The position numbers and the translations under genes were made by a program. Shown here in pieces: positions 58,094 to 64,000 of a stretch of 64,000 bases of DNA. Under the pieces are notes generated by a model, which saw only the letters and a program-made list of their open reading frames with translations, ran no database searches and was not told the origin of the DNA. Source of the DNA: Candidatus Fermentithermobacillaceae bacterium. Its GTDB lineage: Bacteria; Bacillota; Sulfobacillia; Fermentithermobacillales; DUSS01. Position 1 is the first letter of the stretch; each line of letters begins with the position of its first letter. Location of the stretch: NCBI GenBank assembly GCA_014896535.1, contig JADBKE010000007.1:194571-258570 (forward strand). Direction: 5' to 3'.

Positions 58094-58237
58094 TAGGCCT
58101 CCCGTGCCACGAATTCCCCATCCTCCTCTGCCAGGACCAGGTCAGCGTCACACCACGGACACACCACTTTATCCCCGGGTCCTTTCCCTTGGGGTACCTC
58201 GAACTCCAGGCCGCAAACCGGACACATCACTTTCACC
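58094..58237 (-). CDS. Small zinc-ribbon protein (about 47 aa; absent from ORF track)
   Basis: GTG start: MKVMCPVCGLEFEVPQGKGPGDKVVCPWCDADLVLAEEDGEFVAREA; CxxC..CxxC, immediately upstream of FAD oxidoreductase. Confidence 0.8.
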
Positions 58238-58435
58238 GATATCCCACCTACCTTTCGTTGCTACCTTCCCAATTGCATAATACCAATAGCGATTACAACT
58301 CGAAAAGATTTATTAACTAGTTCTGCATGTAAAGTTGTCACCGGCCGCTTTCCACCGGCGGCAATCTGCGAGAAATGCGGGACCCCGGAAAATGCGCCGC
58401 GATGACGCTGAAACCACCGGGCACCGCCGAGAGGA

Positions 58436-59794
58436 CTACTGACGCCGTGCGCATTCTGCCTCCGTAGAGTCCCTGACAAACGCCCAGATGAGCACCCCGG
58501 TGGTAAACCTCCCGGCAGCCGAAACCAGCATCAGCGGCCTCAAGGTGTAGAACTGGGCAAGGTAGCCGCCGACCAGCGGGGCAACGAAAGCGGTAATCCC
58601 GCCGATGAAATTCGCCGTGGCTACGTAACTCGGCCGCCTGTCCGCAGGGGTTATCTCCAGCATGAGGTTAAACGTGCACAGAGTCCATCCGGACCAGGCC
58701 AGTCCGGAATAGGTCTCCGCCATCACGGCTTGCCAGGGTGTTCGGGCGAAAAACCAAAACAGCGGCACAAACGAGGTGAGAAAGGCCGAAATGTATACGG
58801 CGAACTTGGGTCCTCGCCGGTCGGAAACCGGACCCCAGAAGCGTTGACCTATGATGGCCATGAGAGTGCTTCCAAACGTCATGTAAGCGAGGTGCACGGG
58901 GCTTCCGCCCAGATCTTGGAGGAGATATGCTCCGAAAAGCGCTCCCACGATCCCGACGGCGAAGTTGAAGAAGGTCGATATCGTCACCCAGGCCAGAAAG
59001 ACCGGCGATCTCAGCGCTTCCATATCCAGCCAGCGGCCCCGCTGGCCGGGATAGGAAGGACGAGACGGTGAGAAGGGGACATCGGACACCTTGCTGAACA
59101 CCCACAAAGAGATCCAGGAGAGGACCAGGAAGATGGACATGGACGCAACGTACCCCAGAGGAAAGCCTCCGCGCTCCACGATTTGACCCGCCAGGTTCAC
59201 CGTGAGTAGCGCTCCGATGCTCATCACTATGTTCCGTGACGCGAAGAAGCGACCCCTGACATCCCGCGGGATGAGATCCGATACCAGCGACGTCCAGGCA
59301 GGGGTTGTCACGGCACCCACTATCGAAACCGCGCTTAGGACCGCGATGATAAAGTACACGCCGGCTATTCCTCGGAAAATGAAAGGTGATGCCAAGACGA
59401 GCATCCATCCGAGCCGGGTGAGAACTCCCGTGGAAATTATGAGGGATTTGCGTCTTCCGGTCCTCTCGACTAAATGCGAGGCGGGTAGCTGCATCAGGTT
59501 TCCGAATAGCCCCGGAACCGCCGAGAGCAGTGAGATGTGAAACTTGGTGGCTCCGAAGCCCAGGGCAAACGCCGTCATGAACGGGTTCACAAACGTGCCT
59601 GCGATGTTTCCGATTAACCCGTCGAGCATTAGGTAACGCTCATCGTGGGTCCAAGCAAGCCCCGGCGCGAGCAGATCGAGAAAACGGTGAATTAACCTGC
59701 GCAATAACTCCCGGCAGTTTCCAAGCCGATCAGCCATATCCAACTCGCCTGTTTTTCCTCGGAAATCCCGAACATCCGTCGGTTTTGAGCGCAT
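58436..59794 (-). CDS. MFS transporter
   Basis: 12-TM-like; ASHLVERTGRRKSLIISTGVLTRLGW, VSDLIPRDVRGRFFASRN. Confidence 0.92.
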   Translation of the reverse strand: MRSKPTDVRDFRGKTGELDMADRLGNCRELLRRLIHRFLDLLAPGLAWTHDERYLMLDGLIGNIAGTFVNPFMTAFALGFGATKFHISLLSAVPGLFGNLMQLPASHLVERTGRRKSLIISTGVLTRLGWMLVLASPFIFRGIAGVYFIIAVLSAVSIVGAVTTPAWTSLVSDLIPRDVRGRFFASRNIVMSIGALLTVNLAGQIVERGGFPLGYVASMSIFLVLSWISLWVFSKVSDVPFSPSRPSYPGQRGRWLDMEALRSPVFLAWVTISTFFNFAVGIVGALFGAYLLQDLGGSPVHLAYMTFGSTLMAIIGQRFWGPVSDRRGPKFAVYISAFLTSFVPLFWFFARTPWQAVMAETYSGLAWSGWTLCTFNLMLEITPADRRPSYVATANFIGGITAFVAPLVGGYLAQFYTLRPLMLVSAAGRFTTGVLIWAFVRDSTEAECARRQ

Positions 59795-59855
59795 CCTGGA
59801 GGAGCATCTTACCGGCGATGCACCACCCCTGACGCTCCCTCAGATACGGCTCCCG

Positions 59856-61058
59856 CTACAAGTCCATCTCCCATATTCCCACGTCGTAGTCGAGAACCCC
59901 TCCTTCGCACGGGATGCCGTCCGCCCGGAAGCGGTCCCCCGGCGGTTGCCGCTCCTCTGTAAATCCCAATTCAAGAAGGGCTCTCCGCGCTGGACTGGCT
60001 ATCTCACAAAGACTGTAAACTTTGAAGGACAAGTCTTTCAGGGACACCCCATCCCCTTGTTCCACCGATCCGGACATAACCGCCTGGCCCGACGGATAGT
60101 CAGGTATCGCAGCGGTCTGGGAGCGGCAGTTTCGGGCAGCATTTTCACCCGACAGGCTGAGCACCTCTTCCCGGAGGAGGTCCAGTGCGCGCTCAATGAT
60201 GGCCTGAATACCGGCTCTCGAGCCGAACACCGAGCTTGTTTCAACGTAGAAGCCGGATAACCTCGAATCCTTTCGGTCCTCCCACACTTCGGAGAAAGAC
60301 GCTCCCGCCTCCACATTTCCCGACTCGTCCACCGCCACCACCACGTTGCCCGAGGAAATCGCTCTTCGGACGTTCTCGGGAGAAAGCGAGCGCCAGCGAA
60401 AATCCGAACCGATGTAGTTTATCTCCCTGTAAGCCTTGGACCAGATGGGGATGAAATCTTTTTCTTCCGCTTTCCGGACGGTGAACGGGGACCTGCTAGT
60501 GACCAGGGAATCCCATGTAAAAGACCTGACCAACTCCGTCAATTTTGCAACCAGGCGAAAGCCAAGCCGTCTGGCGAGCTCGGAGGAAGCCGCGTTAGCT
60601 GAATCGATAGCGCACCGGGCGACCTTACATCCGTGTTTCCGGGCTGCCTTTATGGACGCCCGGCTGAGGAGCATCCCTATTCCCATGCGTCGGAACCGCG
60701 GATGAACCCGGATACCTTCGAACCAGGCTTCGGACGGCGACAGGTAACACACATGCGTTACACCGACGACCCGCCCCTGAAACTCGGCAACGAGCACCTC
60801 ACCGGGTTCGTCAAGCCATTCGGAAAAAGCCTCCCCGACGTAGTCACCCCAACTGAAGGTGTTCCGGGTGAACTCCCTGACAAACGGCTCGTCTTCCTTG
60901 CGTCCGCTCCGGATGACTACGGGCGACTCGTCCCGAAAAGGCAGATGGCAGCTGCCGTGATCCACATTACCGCTCCTCCCCCAGCCCCGCACAACAACCT
61001 CAATGAGTATCGATACCCAGCCCGCACCGTACACCGCGTCACGCTGTGCCCCACGCAT
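59856..61058 (-). CDS. GNAT family N-acetyltransferase
   Basis: VAEFQGRVVGVTHVCYLSPSEAWFEGIRVHPRFRRMGIGMLLSRASIKAARKHGCKVARC. Confidence 0.88.
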   Translation of the reverse strand: MRGAQRDAVYGAGWVSILIEVVVRGWGRSGNVDHGSCHLPFRDESPVVIRSGRKEDEPFVREFTRNTFSWGDYVGEAFSEWLDEPGEVLVAEFQGRVVGVTHVCYLSPSEAWFEGIRVHPRFRRMGIGMLLSRASIKAARKHGCKVARCAIDSANAASSELARRLGFRLVAKLTELVRSFTWDSLVTSRSPFTVRKAEEKDFIPIWSKAYREINYIGSDFRWRSLSPENVRRAISSGNVVVAVDESGNVEAGASFSEVWEDRKDSRLSGFYVETSSVFGSRAGIQAIIERALDLLREEVLSLSGENAARNCRSQTAAIPDYPSGQAVMSGSVEQGDGVSLKDLSFKVYSLCEIASPARRALLELGFTEERQPPGDRFRADGIPCEGGVLDYDVGIWEMDL

Positions 61059-61313
61059 CGAGCGCGCCTGCCCAATTCACGACGTCCGCCGGACTATGTT
61101 GAATCTTTCGAGTTCAACGACACAAGTCAGGTATGAACCTTGAACTGTAAACCACAAGCCATAAACCATCGAGCGTGAACCGAGCTGTCCAAACCAGTGC
61201 TACAGATACATGATATCCTGGCCAAATAGCCGGCACAATATAGCAGTCCTCCATTCCTGCCGGCACCGCGATTGGAGAAAACGCAGAGACGCAGTTCGTC
61301 ACCACCGGACCGG

Positions 61314-63284
61314 CTATCCGGAATCGACCTCCACAGTTCCGCCCATGGTATTTATGACAAGCCGGTCGTCCACGATCCTGGCCCTGACGGAACGCTGGAG
61401 GTTTTCGGTTCTCGCCTTGAATCTGCCGACTATCAGGATCGTGTTGGGGTAGACCTCGTCCGCGATGATTCTCCCCTTTTCCGATACGCGAAGCACCGTA
61501 GGAGTAGCACCCGGGCCTCCGGCAACCTTCACCTGGATGAGTTCGGTAGCTCTCGCCTCCCCGCCGCGAATCACCCCCGCAGACCCGGTGGCCTTGATCG
61601 CACGGCCGGCAGTAAGGGTCGAATAGAAAGCTCCCTGGCCCGTGATAACTATGTCCCTGGCGGACTCGATAGTACAGTTCTGACAATACGGCAGCAACAC
61701 ATCGGCTTGTCCTCCGCAAAGTTCCCCCTCGACCCAGGATCTGATGACGGATATTCTAGAGGCGAGGCGGCGCAGTCTCTGCCCCAATTCCGTTCTGTTG
61801 TCCGCGAGAATTTCGCTGGTCTTTGCTATTGCTTCTCTGACGGCTGCCGGAGCCTTCGAAGCATCCATTTTGTGAAGGTCATTCAGTGCTAAAATCAGCG
61901 CTCTCAATCTGTCGAGCAGGCCAAGACGGGAGACATCGGCCTTGAGGTCCTGTTCCGCGCCGTCCTGCAGAGCCGATTGAGTCGGCTGTGCTCCCTGCGG
62001 CGCGCCCTCATAGCCCTGGAGCGGCCCGGTCTGCCCTTCCCCTCCCTGCGTGTTGTCTCTTTGCACCTCCGGTTCACCCTGAACGTCGGTGGACTTTTGC
62101 CCTTCCCGTTCCAGGGTCTCCTGCGCACATTGGGCCGCCGCTATATTCGCTCCGGGGACGAGCTCCGCGAGGGCTAACAGCCTTGCCTCTACGGTTCGGA
62201 TCATGTCGTCCCATTTCTTGAGATCGGATGTGTCTCTCCCCGCCACCACTGTGGATTGAAAAACGTTGCCTCCGACTTCCACATTCCGCCAGGCACGTAT
62301 TTCCGCACCCGTAACCATGCCGCGGATTCGTACATTCCCTTCTGCGTACACCTTCATTCCGTCGGTCACGTTGCCGCTCACTTCTACGCTTCCCACGAAC
62401 CTGATGTTTCCGGAAGCGAGGTTGACGTCGCCGTTCACCCGGTAAACCTCATCGACCTCATAGAGTCCCGTTGAAGGATGATAAATGGGATAGCCGTCTA
62501 AAGTAGCCACGACTTTCAGCAGCTCGCCCTCTTCTTCGAGGATAACGCCCTTTCCCGGCCTCAACTTAGCGTCCTGGGGTCTTGGCGGCGGCACGTCTTT
62601 GCCGAAAACGGTCTTACCAGGCTCTCCGGGAACCGGTTTACGCTTGACCGCCGTAACCTGGCCCTTCTTTACCATCGGGATTTTGACGGTCTCCCTGAAA
62701 TCGACCTTGGGAGAGTCGGCGGGAAGGTCAAGCACCCGCTCGATCGGGACCAGGAACTCCAGGTGGCCGTCTTTGCCCGGTTTCGGTTCCAGCCCCTGTG
62801 CGACCAGGACCGGCTCGCCCGACTTCTCGCGAGCCGCCTTTGCGATCGCGTCAGGCTTGATTCCGAAAACGATACCCTTTTGTGAAAGGAGTGCCTGGAT
62901 GTCCTCGGGCTTGACCTCCGCGGGTATGACCAGCTTTTCGGCCTTTAATGCCAAATACGCGGATGGGGGAGCGTCGACCACCTTCCACTCGGCGCCGTCC
63001 TCCGCCCGTACCGTAACGTACGCTTCCATACCGCCTGACTCGACCGTAACCGCGATGGACACTTTTGGTTCAACTTTCTTAGGGGTCAGAACAATGCTGT
63101 CTCTGGATGATACGGTCGTAGGTCCCCGTACGATCCTTCCGTTGACGGATAGCTGGATCTCATCGCAAGGAACGATTACCGGGCCCCTCATACCGGGCTC
63201 CGGGTCGCTGACGATCACCCGGCCGTTTTCCACCTTGACCCAACCTTTTTCCCCGACTTTGCCTTCGAGATTGTCACTGCCCAT
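61314..63284 (-). CDS. FapA/DUF342 domain protein
   Basis: DAIAKAAREKSGEPVLVAQGLEPKPGKDGHLEF..GNIRFVGSVEVSGNVTDGMKVYAEGNVRIRGMVTGAEIRA. Confidence 0.93.
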   Translation of the reverse strand: MGSDNLEGKVGEKGWVKVENGRVIVSDPEPGMRGPVIVPCDEIQLSVNGRIVRGPTTVSSRDSIVLTPKKVEPKVSIAVTVESGGMEAYVTVRAEDGAEWKVVDAPPSAYLALKAEKLVIPAEVKPEDIQALLSQKGIVFGIKPDAIAKAAREKSGEPVLVAQGLEPKPGKDGHLEFLVPIERVLDLPADSPKVDFRETVKIPMVKKGQVTAVKRKPVPGEPGKTVFGKDVPPPRPQDAKLRPGKGVILEEEGELLKVVATLDGYPIYHPSTGLYEVDEVYRVNGDVNLASGNIRFVGSVEVSGNVTDGMKVYAEGNVRIRGMVTGAEIRAWRNVEVGGNVFQSTVVAGRDTSDLKKWDDMIRTVEARLLALAELVPGANIAAAQCAQETLEREGQKSTDVQGEPEVQRDNTQGGEGQTGPLQGYEGAPQGAQPTQSALQDGAEQDLKADVSRLGLLDRLRALILALNDLHKMDASKAPAAVREAIAKTSEILADNRTELGQRLRRLASRISVIRSWVEGELCGGQADVLLPYCQNCTIESARDIVITGQGAFYSTLTAGRAIKATGSAGVIRGGEARATELIQVKVAGGPGATPTVLRVSEKGRIIADEVYPNTILIVGRFKARTENLQRSVRARIVDDRLVINTMGGTVEVDSG

Positions 63285-63722
63285 AAGATTTCCCCCTGGG
63301 TTTCCGTGCTTTTGCTTCGCTTCTCTCGGCTACGGCGCACGTCAAACTGGGGCAGCCTGATAATCCAAGCGATGGAACCTGCTTAGGCGACCAGCGGGCA
63401 GCGTGCCTTAGACATCGACAATCGTACGGTACGTAACACGGGTGCTTTCGACCTGCAGACCTCAATCAGAGACTCGCACTGAAAGACCCTCATGGACAGT
63501 TCTCACTGATGTCGTCTTCCCGTGTCGTGCTCTTCATTTCCTTTTCGCCGGTACCCCTCACCATAAATAATCGAACAAAGTACCGAGCTAGTTTCGCTGC
63601 GCGATGCAGGAAACCTACAGAACACGGCCCATGGGAAAATTTAGCCTCAGATACCCCTTGTCCATACGGCTTCAATTGTGTTATGTTGGACTTGCTCATC
63701 GCTGATGAGGAGCTTGAGGAGG

Positions 63723-64000
63723 ATGGCAACGAACGATCCCTACGTCAAGAAGCTCGTGACCACGGACTTCTACGCTCAGAAGCTTCCGCTTAAAGGGCGT
63801 ATTGTAGCCGTGCTGAGAGGGACCGTAGAAGGTCGCAACCTCGAGCTGATACCCCAGCCATCAAGGGCCGTCAAAGCAGGAGAAATCCACGAATTCATCG
63901 CGACTTGTGAAGACGTCGCCCCCGGGTCGAAGGTTTCGCAAATTGCCTACCTTTGCTTTGTGGAGTTCGAAACCGGAGGCATCCTTTTGCGTGGCGATGA
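63723..64000 (+). CDS. Hypothetical protein, 3' end beyond window
   Basis: ATG at 63723; MATNDPYVKKLVTTDFYAQKLPLKGRIVAVLRGTVEGRNLELIPQPSRAVKAGEIHEFIATCEDVAPGSKVSQIAYLCFVEFETGGILLRGDE, open to window edge. Confidence 0.6.
   Translation, partial: MATNDPYVKKLVTTDFYAQKLPLKGRIVAVLRGTVEGRNLELIPQPSRAVKAGEIHEFIATCEDVAPGSKVSQIAYLCFVEFETGGILLRGD

Noticed and set aside
61129-61200. Short degenerate repeats (GAACTGTAAACCACAAGCCATAAACCATCGAGCGTGAACC)
   Set aside because: Too short and irregular to call a repeat family from one window.
1-64000. CRISPR array
   Set aside because: No regularly spaced direct repeats of CRISPR length and no cas genes seen.

Overview
This 64-kb, GC-rich window looks like a thermophilic or anaerobic Firmicute-type chromosome (lineage inferred, not tested). 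It has three parts. (1) Conserved housekeeping regions. 0-19 kb carries birA (partial), a NifU fragment, M55 peptidase, gamma-glutamyltransferase, tRNA-Glu/Met/Asn, an HD-GYP protein and a guaA-purB-purC-purS-purQ-purL operon. 52-64 kb carries an NCS2 permease, an encapsulin operon, an MFS transporter, a GNAT protein and a FapA/DUF342 protein. (2) An IS-rich accessory region from about 19.3 to 52 kb with relics of ISLre2, IS256, IS66 (nested), IS110 and IS3/IS481-type elements and of a DUF6431/DDE/ExeA-ATPase transposon. It also holds a decayed NotI-like restriction-modification locus and several broken radical-SAM/SPASM and ABC-transporter loci. (3) Within that region, at 21.56-28.82 kb, an apparently intact RiPP-like cluster. 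Its genes are a SPASM radical SAM enzyme, an ORF of 42 aa missing from the supplied track (MKKWEKPEVLASFTEEELLRFQADLPVVGWAEWSYSSKPKPQ), a PqqD-type RRE protein, a second radical SAM enzyme, a minimal sirtuin-like protein, a SAM methyltransferase, an ABC-2 transporter pair and an S26-like peptidase whose expected catalytic Ser is Cys. This cluster is the best candidate for an undescribed system. A second strong observation is an encapsulin operon whose tandem ferritin-like cargo ends in a recognisable loading peptide (FTVGSLKKEV). All calls come from reading the sequence and translations; no database searches were run.
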